Shown: in pieces, positions 25,574 to 33,965 of the stretch
Layout of the letters: each line of letters begins with the position of its first letter
Position numbering within the stretch: position 1 is the first letter of the stretch
From: Bacteroidales bacterium
GTDB lineage: Bacteria > Bacteroidota > Bacteroidia > Bacteroidales > VadinHA17
Reading direction: 5' to 3'
DNA: 38,491 nucleotides
NCBI GenBank assembly: GCA_024763075.1
Contig: JANTGF010000041.1
Location: 1 to 38,491 of the forward strand
Program-made: the position numbers and the translations under genes
Notes under the pieces: model-generated
What the model was told of the DNA's origin: nothing
Databases searched by the model: none
What the model saw: only the letters and a program-made list of their open reading frames with translations

Positions 25574-27802
25574 TTAACCTATTTCCTTTTTACTCCTTGC
25601 ATTAACAAATAATATATTTCCTGTTTTGTCATATCCCGTAAATAAATCTGTTTTTAATTTTTTCAACTGTTCTTTACTGAAACCAACAATGGTAAGGGCT
25701 GCTTCTTTTGATCTCTCATTGATGATGTCACGGATGGCAACATTTTCATCTTTTCGGATAAGCTCAATGTTCTTCCTTGAAATAGGAAGTCTTCCTTCTT
25801 TTATAAGTTTCAACAGGTTTTGCTGTGTTTCCTCGTACTGGTCTTCAGGGCAAATATTGAATAATTTAATAAATCCTTTTTTCCAGTCGGGATGATCAAG
25901 AATGATGTAGCTTAGAAGGATCATCAGATTCATATTATCCTGATCATGCATTTTGATCCAGACATGTATTCCTTTTTTGAAATTAACGGATTCTTTACTT
26001 GATCCCAGCACGCAAACATCATAATTCCCGGCCCTTACCAGCGAATAATTTTCAATAATACGATCTAGTTTCCTGGGATCGTCTTTACTGAATTCAAATA
26101 ATATCATATTGTTCTCCATCCCTGAAATTCCGGGTAGCTGAATGATCTGTGCGATGGCTGAAGTATAGGATGGGGAAATAATGGTGTCAATGTAAACATG
26201 TGATTTTTCTTTCCCTGACATGGCTATCAGCCTTGACAAAAGCACTTTTGATTCTTTATAGGTTTCCGTTGAAAAGTAACCCTGGATTAGATGAATGTAA
26301 GTTCCGAATCCGTAACGGAAGGAAATCCAGTTTAAAAGTTTAAAGGCATCCTGTCGTATAAAACTGTCTTCTGATATACAAACAATAGCGGGTCGCCATT
26401 TCTTTTTATGTATGATCTTTTTGGTTTTCTGAAGATAAACCTGCAGGTTCCTGCTAACCTGGAACATGGCAGCCTGAAAGATGGTTTCAATGCCTCCACG
26501 GTTTTTATGGTAATTGTTTATAAAAAGATAGATAATAATAATTACAAGGTAAGCGAACAAAGTGTAAACAGTATCAATCTTGAACATCAGTAAAATACTG
26601 ATAAGGAACCCTGCCAGAGAAATATACCATTTTGAACGGAACGAGGGCCGGTAGGAAGGATCGGCACCAAAGTGATTCAGAAACGATATCAGGCAAATTG
26701 TTCCGTAAGTAACCATAAAGAACATGGTAATAATACCGGCAACCACATTTACATTACCAATGGCAACAAAAATTAAAGCAATCAAACTGGTAACTATGGT
26801 TGCGTTGGCAGGGTCGGATGTGGTACCCTTCCCTTTAGCAATGAATTGGTTAAATTTCCCCCCCGGAAAAGAATGGTCATTTCCCAAGGCCTGTAAAGTG
26901 CGTGGTGCTACCATAATTGATCCCAGGGCTGAAGATAAGGTGGAAGCGGCAAGACCCAGAGGAATTACAATAGGCCCGTAAAGCGAAATTTTACTCATGA
27001 TGAGCTGATGATTTACCAGGTCATCGGCAGATGCGGAAATATTTAGCTTCCACGTAATAAAAAAGTAGATAATCATCCCTGAGAAAGTGGCAATCAGCGT
27101 GCCCAGTGGAAGCGATTTTCCCGGATTTTTCAGATCACCTGAAAGACCCACTCCCGCTGTCATTCCGGTAAAAGCCGGAAAAATAATGGCAAAAACAAGA
27201 AAAAACTGATCCATATTTCTGAAAGAACCGGAAAAAACACTCCTGTTTGCTGTTTCCATGAATTCTGTTTTCCCAAGAAAAAAAAGCGTGAGTGAAATAA
27301 ACAGGATGCCTACCACTACATAGAGTGCGCTTACTCCGATATTTGCTCCTTTTTTTAACATAATCCAGGAAAGGATAAGCAGCGAAGGAATACTGATTAC
27401 CTGCCTGGGGAGAAGGAAATCATACTTCTCCCGGATGAAATCAAACAATGGAGAGAAGGCCTCGGTAAAAGCAATAATGTAAAATGCAACACTGATGGCT
27501 TGCGACATGAACAGGGAAATACCGATCGTGGCACCAATATTTAAACCAAATGACCTGGAAATAATGTAATACTCTCCACCGCCTTCCACTTTTTCATTGG
27601 TGGCAATTTCTGAAATGGCCAGTGCAGTTGGGATGGTAACCAAATGACCAACCAGGATAATAAGACTTACCCCAAAAAATCCAAGGGTCCCAACCGCAAA
27701 ACCAAATCGTAAAAACAGGATAGCTCCCAGAATTGTAGAAATCGCGGTGAAAAATACAGGTGCCGTTCCAAAGGTTTTTTCGTTATGGGAATGATTTTGC
27801 AT
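25574..27802 (-). CDS. Cation-chloride cotransporter-like APC permease (SLC12 type)
   Basis: Polytopic inner-membrane transporter of 742 residues. The first 430 or so residues contain about twelve hydrophobic segments of the APC fold. They start GTAPVFFTAISTILGAILFL and include the family-typical EIATNEKVEGGGEYYIISR segment and FPAFTGMTAGVGLSGDLKNP. The C-terminal 300 residues are soluble. The stretch KKWRPAIVCISE, then FKLLNWISFRYGFGTYIHLI, resembles the cytosolic regulatory domain of animal Na-K-Cl/K-Cl cotransporters. The ion specificity cannot be read from sequence. It is upstream of the ENPP gene and divergent from the TonB receptor. Confidence 0.87.
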   Translation of the reverse strand: MQNHSHNEKTFGTAPVFFTAISTILGAILFLRFGFAVGTLGFFGVSLIILVGHLVTIPTALAISEIATNEKVEGGGEYYIISRSFGLNIGATIGISLFMSQAISVAFYIIAFTEAFSPLFDFIREKYDFLLPRQVISIPSLLILSWIMLKKGANIGVSALYVVVGILFISLTLFFLGKTEFMETANRSVFSGSFRNMDQFFLVFAIIFPAFTGMTAGVGLSGDLKNPGKSLPLGTLIATFSGMIIYFFITWKLNISASADDLVNHQLIMSKISLYGPIVIPLGLAASTLSSALGSIMVAPRTLQALGNDHSFPGGKFNQFIAKGKGTTSDPANATIVTSLIALIFVAIGNVNVVAGIITMFFMVTYGTICLISFLNHFGADPSYRPSFRSKWYISLAGFLISILLMFKIDTVYTLFAYLVIIIIYLFINNYHKNRGGIETIFQAAMFQVSRNLQVYLQKTKKIIHKKKWRPAIVCISEDSFIRQDAFKLLNWISFRYGFGTYIHLIQGYFSTETYKESKVLLSRLIAMSGKEKSHVYIDTIISPSYTSAIAQIIQLPGISGMENNMILFEFSKDDPRKLDRIIENYSLVRAGNYDVCVLGSSKESVNFKKGIHVWIKMHDQDNMNLMILLSYIILDHPDWKKGFIKLFNICPEDQYEETQQNLLKLIKEGRLPISRKNIELIRKDENVAIRDIINERSKEAALTIVGFSKEQLKKLKTDLFTGYDKTGNILFVNARSKKEIG

Positions 27803-27927
27803 AAAAAGGGTTGATTGAAGGTGTTAAAGATATTAAGAAATGTTGTCATACATGCATTATAGAAGTTAATTTTTCCTGTTTTTTCCATGGTTTCCTGTTT
27901 TTTGAAATTTATGCTCATCAGTTTTTC

Positions 27928-27935
27928 TATCTTTG
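27928..27935 (+). promoter_or_regulatory. Candidate -7 element for the TonB receptor operon
   Basis: TATCTTTG fully matches TAnnTTTG and ends 20 bases before the TTG start at 27956. TTTG at 27901-27904 could be the -33 element, but the 23-base spacing is long. Confidence 0.4.
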
Positions 27936-27955
27936 CTTCCTTATTTATTTGATCA

Positions 27956-30289
27956 TTGAAAAGATTCGGGAAATATATAGTTTGGATTGTGTGTCTGGTG
28001 TGGATGTCTATTACTCCTGTATCCGGCCAGGAGGTGGTTACCATGAGCGGGCATCTTTTTGATGCAGAAAATGGCGAAGTGCTTATTGGAGCAACAGTTT
28101 ATGTAAAAGAACTGAAAACCGGAACTGCTACGAATGAATATGGTTTCTATTCAATTACTTTATCTCCGGGGCAGTATCATTTCGTTTTTTCCTATTTGGG
28201 CTTTAAACCAATTGATATTGAGCTGGATATAAATGATGACCTTCAGAAGGACATGGAACTAACTGCTTCTTCTGAAACCCTCGAGGAAGTTGTGGTAAAG
28301 GGTGAACGTGGTGATGTAAATGTCCGGTCACCGGAAATGAGCATGAACCGTCTTTCTATTAAAGAGATAAAGTCCATTCCGGTATTATTTGGGGAACAGG
28401 ATGTACTGAAAACGATTCAGCTATTGCCGGGTGTTCAGGGAGCTGGTGAAGGTGGAAGTGGTTACTATGTGAGGGGAGGGGATGCAGGACAAAATCTTAT
28501 TTTGCTTGATGAAGCACCTGTTTATAACCCCTCTCACCTTTTGGGTTTTTTCTCGGTTTTTAATTCCGATGCCATAAGTGATGTAAAGTTGTTTAAAGGA
28601 GGAGTGCCGTCAGAATACGGAGGACGGATCTCTTCGGTGCTGGATATCCGGATGAATAACGGGAACAACAAACATTTTGGTGTCTCCGGTGGTATCGGGC
28701 TTATTTCCTCCAGGTTGATGGTTGAAGGACCCATAAAAAAGGAGTCAGGGTCTTTCATTGTAACGGCCCGAAGAACCTATGCTGATATATTTTTGTTTTT
28801 TGCCAGGGATACCTTAATTAGCAACAATTCGCTCTATTTCTATGATTTTAATGCAAAAGGGAATTATAAAATCGGAGAAAAGGATAAAATTTTTCTTTCA
28901 GGATATTTCGGTCGTGACTTCTTCCTTTTTCAGAAAAGATTTGGTATCGACTGGGGAAATTCCACTGCAACTTTACGTTGGAACCATCTGTTTAATAACC
29001 GGCTTTTTTTAAATAGTACCTTCCTTTATTCTAACTATAACTATATTTTTAAGATACGGGAAGATGAAGGGAATCTGAATTTAAAGTCATCCATCCGGGA
29101 CTACAGCCTGAAAGAGGATTTTCAGTATTTTATAAACCCCGACAATACACTGAAATTTGGTGCCCATCTGATCTATCATAATTTTCTTCCCGGGGAGATC
29201 ACCACGGAAGGCGGATTTCCGGTGAATGAAAAAAAACTGGAAACCAAATATGCCCTGGAAACAGCTTTGTATCTTTCTCAAAAATACAAACCTTTTTCGT
29301 GGTTGAACCTGGAGTACGGTTTGCGATTTTCATATTATATGATGATGGGCCCGGGAGAGTTTTATGATCTGGATGAAGAAGGGAATATTATTGATTCAAC
29401 CAGTTACAAAAGAGGAGAGGCTGTTGTAAAATACCCGGGTCTTGAGCCTAGGCTGGCGGTGAATTTCAGACTGAACCCCGTACATTCGTTGAAACTGTCT
29501 TACAACAGAATCAACCAATATACCCATTTGTTGTCCAATACCACATCGGGAAGCCCTACTGATGTGTGGATACCCAGTACCAACAATGTGAAGCCTCAGC
29601 TGGCTGATCAGGTGGCGCTGGGCTATTTCAGGAATTTCAGGGACAATATGTGGGAGACCTCGGTGGAGATTTATTATAAGAATATGGCCAACCAGATTGA
29701 TTATAAAAACGGAGCAGATATTTTATTAAATGAACTGGTGGAGTCACAGTTGGAATTTGGAAAAGGTCGGGCATACGGGCTGGAATTATTGGTTAGAAAA
29801 AATTCCGGGGCACTGCATGGCTGGATATCCTATACCCTGGCAAAATCAGAGCGGGAGTTCAAAAACATAAACGAAGGAAAGGTGTATCCGGCAAAGCAGG
29901 ATCGTACCCATGACCTTTCCATTGTGGCTATTTACGATCTGAATAAAAAATGGTCTTTTTCCGGTAGCTGGGTCTACTATACTGGCAATGCCGTAACATT
30001 TCCCAGTGGAAAATATCAGATTGAAGGAAAAACCATTAATATGTACACCGAGAGAAATGGCTACCGGATGCCTGCCTATCACAGGCTGGACCTGGGGGCT
30101 ACCCGTACAAATAAAAAGCATAAACGCTTTGAGTCCAGCTGGAACTTTTCTGTTTACAATGTGTACGGACGTAAAAATGCCTATGCCATAAATTTTGAAC
30201 CGGATGAAAACAATCCCGGGCAAACCAATGCGGTACGATTGTCTCTTTTTTCCATTATTCCTTCTGTTACATTTAATTTTAAATTCTAG
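27956..30289 (+). CDS. TonB-dependent outer membrane receptor with CarboxypepD-reg domain, TTG start
   Basis: 777 residues. The only sensible start is TTG at 27956, which gives MKRFGKYIVWIVCLVWMSI and a signal peptide ending PVSGQ; the next Met would destroy it. Then comes a carboxypeptidase-regulatory-like beta sandwich (about 28-110, SGHLFDAENGEVLIGATVYV). The plug domain (about 115-235) shows VLKTIQLLPGVQGAGEGGSG, YYVRGGDAGQNLILLDEAPV and FKGGVPSEYGGRISSVL. The rest is a 22-strand-type barrel ending in Phe. Together with the DUF4249 lipoprotein six bases downstream it forms a common Bacteroidota uptake pair. It lacks a SusD partner, so glycan import is not implied; the ligand is unknown. 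Confidence 0.92.
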   Translation: MKRFGKYIVWIVCLVWMSITPVSGQEVVTMSGHLFDAENGEVLIGATVYVKELKTGTATNEYGFYSITLSPGQYHFVFSYLGFKPIDIELDINDDLQKDMELTASSETLEEVVVKGERGDVNVRSPEMSMNRLSIKEIKSIPVLFGEQDVLKTIQLLPGVQGAGEGGSGYYVRGGDAGQNLILLDEAPVYNPSHLLGFFSVFNSDAISDVKLFKGGVPSEYGGRISSVLDIRMNNGNNKHFGVSGGIGLISSRLMVEGPIKKESGSFIVTARRTYADIFLFFARDTLISNNSLYFYDFNAKGNYKIGEKDKIFLSGYFGRDFFLFQKRFGIDWGNSTATLRWNHLFNNRLFLNSTFLYSNYNYIFKIREDEGNLNLKSSIRDYSLKEDFQYFINPDNTLKFGAHLIYHNFLPGEITTEGGFPVNEKKLETKYALETALYLSQKYKPFSWLNLEYGLRFSYYMMMGPGEFYDLDEEGNIIDSTSYKRGEAVVKYPGLEPRLAVNFRLNPVHSLKLSYNRINQYTHLLSNTTSGSPTDVWIPSTNNVKPQLADQVALGYFRNFRDNMWETSVEIYYKNMANQIDYKNGADILLNELVESQLEFGKGRAYGLELLVRKNSGALHGWISYTLAKSEREFKNINEGKVYPAKQDRTHDLSIVAIYDLNKKWSFSGSWVYYTGNAVTFPSGKYQIEGKTINMYTERNGYRMPAYHRLDLGATRTNKKHKRFESSWNFSVYNVYGRKNAYAINFEPDENNPGQTNAVRLSLFSIIPSVTFNFKF

Positions 30290-30295
30290 TGGATA

Positions 30296-31123
30296 ATGCA
30301 TATGTTGAATAAAATATTAATCAAAATGAACCGGTTTGTTCTGCTGTTGCTGGTGGTCAGTATGCTGTTTTCCTGTGAAGATATTATCCACATTGATCTG
30401 AAAGATACGGAACCCCGGATTGTAATTGAGGGTGTGATTACCAATCTCAGGGGACCCTATATGGTAAGGATCAGTAAATCTGTGGATTTTTATGACCCGG
30501 GGGAGTATCCTCCGGTGAAGGGTGCAGTGGTTGAGTTGAGTGATGATCAGGGCAACAGGGAAGTGCTTGCCGGCAATGATGAGGGGATTTATCTAAGTAC
30601 CAAAATGAAGGGTCATCCGGGCAGGAATTACAAATTAAAAGTGTCTGTGGATGACAGGGAGTATGAAGCGGAAAGCCGGATGGAAACGCCGGTTAAAATC
30701 GATTCGATCAAAGCTGAGTATTTCCCGGGTGTGGGAGATAGAGAAAGCGGGTATTACATCCATTGCTTTTTTAATGATCCTCCCGATGAAGAAAATAATT
30801 ACAGGTTAATTGCCTGGAGAAACGGGATAATGGACCAGAACCTTTACCTGATGGACGATGAGTTTGTGAACGGAAGGCCCGTGGATTATTATTTTTATCT
30901 GACTCCTTTTCAAAAGGGGGATACGGTAAACGTGGGGCTGGCCACCATTGACCGGCCGGTGTTTGAGTATTACAATACCCTCTTTAATATTGTGGCACAG
31001 CAGGGAGGGAACAGCCCTGCCAATCCTGCCAATCCGGTTACAAACATTAGCAATGAGGCACTGGGATATTTTGGAGCCCTTGCCATGGACCAAATGGATG
31101 CCATTCTGGAGGAGCGCAAATAA
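30296..31123 (+). CDS. DUF4249 lipoprotein, TonB receptor partner
   Basis: 275 residues. The N-terminus is a lipoprotein signal (FVLLLLVVSMLFSC, lipidated Cys at 27). Initiation at the inner Met (30326) would give a shorter, equally good signal, so the start is uncertain by 30 bases. The mature protein starts EDIIHIDLKDTEPRIVIEG and continues with VVELSDDQGN and YKLKVSVDDREYEAESRME, the pattern of the DUF4249 family (beta-rich, surface- or periplasm-facing). Members occur almost only beside TonB receptors of this type. The proposed role, helping capture substrate for the receptor, is inference from context. Confidence 0.88.
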   Translation: MHMLNKILIKMNRFVLLLLVVSMLFSCEDIIHIDLKDTEPRIVIEGVITNLRGPYMVRISKSVDFYDPGEYPPVKGAVVELSDDQGNREVLAGNDEGIYLSTKMKGHPGRNYKLKVSVDDREYEAESRMETPVKIDSIKAEYFPGVGDRESGYYIHCFFNDPPDEENNYRLIAWRNGIMDQNLYLMDDEFVNGRPVDYYFYLTPFQKGDTVNVGLATIDRPVFEYYNTLFNIVAQQGGNSPANPANPVTNISNEALGYFGALAMDQMDAILEERK

Positions 31124-31324
31124 TAAGGCAGCCCTGCGATAAATTGTTTCAGGATACAATTTTTAGGGGATTCTTGGGTGTTATATTTTAATACTTTACT
31201 TTAGATTTATTTAAAACGGATCAAATAAATCATTGACAGAACAGATAATTTGGGATATTGGTATATCCTGACCAGGGATTTTTGTAGTATGTGAAGGCTT
31301 CTTTTATTATTTTATTTGTTTATT

Positions 31325-31332
31325 TAGCTTTG
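31325..31332 (+). promoter_or_regulatory. Candidate -7 element for the metallophosphatase gene
   Basis: TAGCTTTG fully matches TAnnTTTG, 38 bases before the ATG. TTTT at 31302-31305, 19 bases upstream, is a possible weak -33 element. It lies in a 247-base gap otherwise without recognisable content. Confidence 0.4.
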
Positions 31333-31370
31333 CTTCGGGATTTCCAAACTTCATAATTAAATTATAGTGT

Positions 31371-32579
31371 ATGAAAATTACAACGAAAGCTTTTTCAGGT
31401 ATTTTATTTCTATTGTTGTTATCACCACAACTTGTCCTCGCAAGGGGCAAAAGCGACTTTTTGATGGATCCGGTTCCTGCGAAAAGAGGTGAAGCTAAAC
31501 CTTTGTTTCGTACTCAACCGTTTCTGCAAAATCCGATTGGGGGCAACATCACAATATCATGGTTTACCAACTCTCCCTCCCATGGATGGGTTGAATATGG
31601 AACGGATGAAAGCCTGGGAAATAAAATGGAGACAAGGAAAGCCGGCCAGGTAGTTGCAAATGTGAAACACCATAAAGTAAGGTTAAATAACCTGGTACAG
31701 GGAAAAAAATACTACTACCGGGTTGCTTCAAGGGAGGTGCTGTTGTATAGTGCTTATAAAAAGAAATTTGGAGAGGTGGAATACAGTGATATTTATGAGT
31801 TTACGCTACCTGATACGGTATCATCTGATTTTATGGCACTCATTTTTAATGACCTGCATAAGAGAGGGTCAACTCTGGAAGGCTTGTTGAAACAGGTTGA
31901 GGGTGTGGACTATGATTTTGTAATGTATAATGGTGATTGTATTGATGATCCTGAAAATGAAGATGTGGCACTCAATTTTCTGTCCTTTTCCAACAATCAG
32001 GTAAATGCCGCAGAAAAACCTGTGTTTTACATTCGGGGGAATCATGAAATACGGGGTGCTTATTCGGTTAATCTCAATCATCTTTTTGACTATGTGGGGG
32101 GCAAAACATATGGTGCCTTTAACTGGGGTGACACGCGATTTGTTTTTTTGGATTGTGGAGAGGACAAACCGGATGATCATTGGGTATATTATGGATTAAA
32201 CAGTTTTGAGCAATTGCGCAACGATCAGGTAGAGTTTCTGGAAACGGAGACAAAAAGTAAGGAATTTAAAAGTGCATCCAAACGGGTTTTAATCCAACAT
32301 ATTCCTTTATATGGAATGGGTGAGGACCGCTATGTGCCGTGTAAAGAATTGTGGAGCGATATTTTAAACAGTGGTAATTTCTCAGTAGGTATAAATGGCC
32401 ATACCCATTCTTTTGCCTATCATGAACCGGGTAGTCTGGGCAATACCTATCCGGTTATAATAGGTGGCGGGCCTAAGGAAAAGGATGCTACTGTTATGAT
32501 CCTGAGGAAAGTGGGAGAGTCATTGCACCTGAAAGTGTTAGGTTTTGATGGCAGTATCCTCGGGGAATATGAATTTTAA
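31371..32579 (+). CDS. Secreted purple-acid-phosphatase-like metallophosphoesterase
   Basis: 402 residues with a signal peptide (about 1-24, LLLLSPQLVLA). An N-terminal fibronectin-like domain (about 45-145) has ITISWFTNSPSHGWVEYGTD and LVQGKKYYYRVAS, as in purple acid phosphatases. The calcineurin-like metallophosphatase domain follows. Its metal-ligand motifs are FNDLHKRG, YNGDCIDD, RGNHEIRG, QHIPLYG and NGHTHSF, a complete dinuclear site. It probably hydrolyses phosphate monoesters or diesters in the periplasm; the substrate is not known. It has no close operon neighbour: the next gene is convergent. Confidence 0.92.
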   Translation: MKITTKAFSGILFLLLLSPQLVLARGKSDFLMDPVPAKRGEAKPLFRTQPFLQNPIGGNITISWFTNSPSHGWVEYGTDESLGNKMETRKAGQVVANVKHHKVRLNNLVQGKKYYYRVASREVLLYSAYKKKFGEVEYSDIYEFTLPDTVSSDFMALIFNDLHKRGSTLEGLLKQVEGVDYDFVMYNGDCIDDPENEDVALNFLSFSNNQVNAAEKPVFYIRGNHEIRGAYSVNLNHLFDYVGGKTYGAFNWGDTRFVFLDCGEDKPDDHWVYYGLNSFEQLRNDQVEFLETETKSKEFKSASKRVLIQHIPLYGMGEDRYVPCKELWSDILNSGNFSVGINGHTHSFAYHEPGSLGNTYPVIIGGGPKEKDATVMILRKVGESLHLKVLGFDGSILGEYEF

Positions 32580-32614
32580 AAAACCTTAAAGACAGGAAAT
32601 AGAACGTTTCTGTA

Positions 32615-33787
32615 CTATCTGGTTAACTCGTCTACTTTTTCCTGCAATATATTAAATTTTTCTTCATCAAAGCCAAGCTCTATCCAGGCGATTTTCCCCT
32701 CTTTATCCACAATATACATCGTTGGGTAACCTTTTATTTTGTACATCAGGTCAACGGCAGGTTTGGTTAGGATGATGTCATAAGAAATCTGTCTTCTACC
32801 AAGAAACTTATTCAGGTTATCCATGCTGTGAGGCTGATTGTCCACCGAATTCAATCCGAAAACCTTCAGTCCCTTGTCTTTGTACTTATCGTAAAGCTCT
32901 GACAGGGCCGGCATGGCTTTTACACATGGAGGGCAATGGGTGTACCAGAAATCAACTATGATCACGTTTTTCCCAATATAATCAGCAAGCTTAAATTCTT
33001 CGCCGGTTTTGTAATAATTTCCGGAAAATACAGGCGCCTTATCTCCAACATGAAGCATTTTTTCCAGCCGGGATACTTCAGAATCTGCTCCTTCCTGTTC
33101 CAGCTTATTCTCAGAGAGTACTTTTTCTTGTCTTTCCCTTAATCTATCAATGTCAACATTATCAAATGCATACCCGCTAAAAAATAATTCATCAGTGTAA
33201 GTCAGATTCTTACTTTTGGTTTCCATCTTGGCCCACAGGGGAACCAGATGATCCTTGTTTAATAAATAGGTATATCTTTTTCTTGCTCCGTTTTTATCTG
33301 AAGGAAAACTAATTACAAGTTTTGAGCAGGCTTTTCCCTGCCAGGAGGTATCTGAAATTCTGGTCTGAACGGATGGATCTGAAAGCTGATTTGCAAGAAG
33401 ATCCGGTTTTAGAAAAATATCAATCCAGTCAACCGGAGATATAAATGACTCTGCATAGTTGGTATAGGGAACCGTGGTTTTTTTCGGTGGGATGGCCAGG
33501 TAAAAAGTTCCTGCATTATAGATCATATTATAAGGCCGGTAAAAATTATCCACCCAAACATATCCGTTTCTCAGCGAATCGTTTTTATCCCTTACAACCC
33601 ATACTTCAAACGGCGTAATGGTGGTGTCAGGCCTGTCGGAATAATAAAACTTCTGAGTAAGTTTAAAACTTACAGAATTGTGTTTTTTTGACTCCATAAC
33701 GATTTTTGAAACAAGGTCTTCGGAATGTTTGTTACAGGCTGAAATCAAAAATACAGGTAATACAAGAAGTAAGATGGCTTTTTTCAT
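32615..33787 (-). CDS. TlpA-type thioredoxin-fold lipoprotein
   Basis: 390 residues. The lipoprotein signal MKKAILLLVLPVFLISAC has the lipidated Cys at 18. Residues about 25-235 form a beta-rich domain (SVSFKLTQKFYYSDRPDTT, then WQGKACSKLVISFPSDKNGA) that resembles the N-terminal region of Bacteroidota redoxin lipoproteins. The C-terminal thioredoxin domain (about 245-390) has VDFWYTHCPPCVKAMPALSE with the redox pair CPPC at 285-288, and the cis-Pro motif GYPTMYIVD. It is likely a periplasmic thiol-disulfide reductase. A -7 element on the minus strand (33824-33831, TATTTTTG) lies upstream. Confidence 0.92.
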   Translation of the reverse strand: MKKAILLLVLPVFLISACNKHSEDLVSKIVMESKKHNSVSFKLTQKFYYSDRPDTTITPFEVWVVRDKNDSLRNGYVWVDNFYRPYNMIYNAGTFYLAIPPKKTTVPYTNYAESFISPVDWIDIFLKPDLLANQLSDPSVQTRISDTSWQGKACSKLVISFPSDKNGARKRYTYLLNKDHLVPLWAKMETKSKNLTYTDELFFSGYAFDNVDIDRLRERQEKVLSENKLEQEGADSEVSRLEKMLHVGDKAPVFSGNYYKTGEEFKLADYIGKNVIIVDFWYTHCPPCVKAMPALSELYDKYKDKGLKVFGLNSVDNQPHSMDNLNKFLGRRQISYDIILTKPAVDLMYKIKGYPTMYIVDKEGKIAWIELGFDEEKFNILQEKVDELTR

Positions 33788-33823
33788 TTTCTTTCTTTTC
33801 TGGTTTATGCTCTAAGACATTGG

Positions 33824-33831
33824 CAAAAATA
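33824..33831 (-). promoter_or_regulatory. Candidate -7 element for the TlpA-like gene
   Basis: The plus strand reads CAAAAATA, that is TATTTTTG on the minus strand, 36 bases before the start codon. No good -33 element was seen. Confidence 0.35.
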
Positions 33832-33916
33832 GAAATAATCCTATAAAACCTGCCGGATAATTTTTTTTTAATTATTTCTCATCCATGCATACCATGGAAT
33901 AAATGTTTAAATTTAC

Positions 33917-33934
33917 CCCGGAATAAATTCCGGG
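33917..33934. promoter_or_regulatory. 18-bp perfect palindrome upstream of rmuC
   Basis: CCCGGAAT (33917-33924), AA, ATTCCGGG (33927-33934): both 8-base arms pair exactly. It lies 31 bases before the rmuC ATG. It could be an operator for a dimeric regulator or a short hairpin; no T tract follows, so a terminator is unlikely. Confidence 0.5.
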
Positions 33935-33965
33935 AAATATTATCCTGTGTTAGAAGAATAAAATC

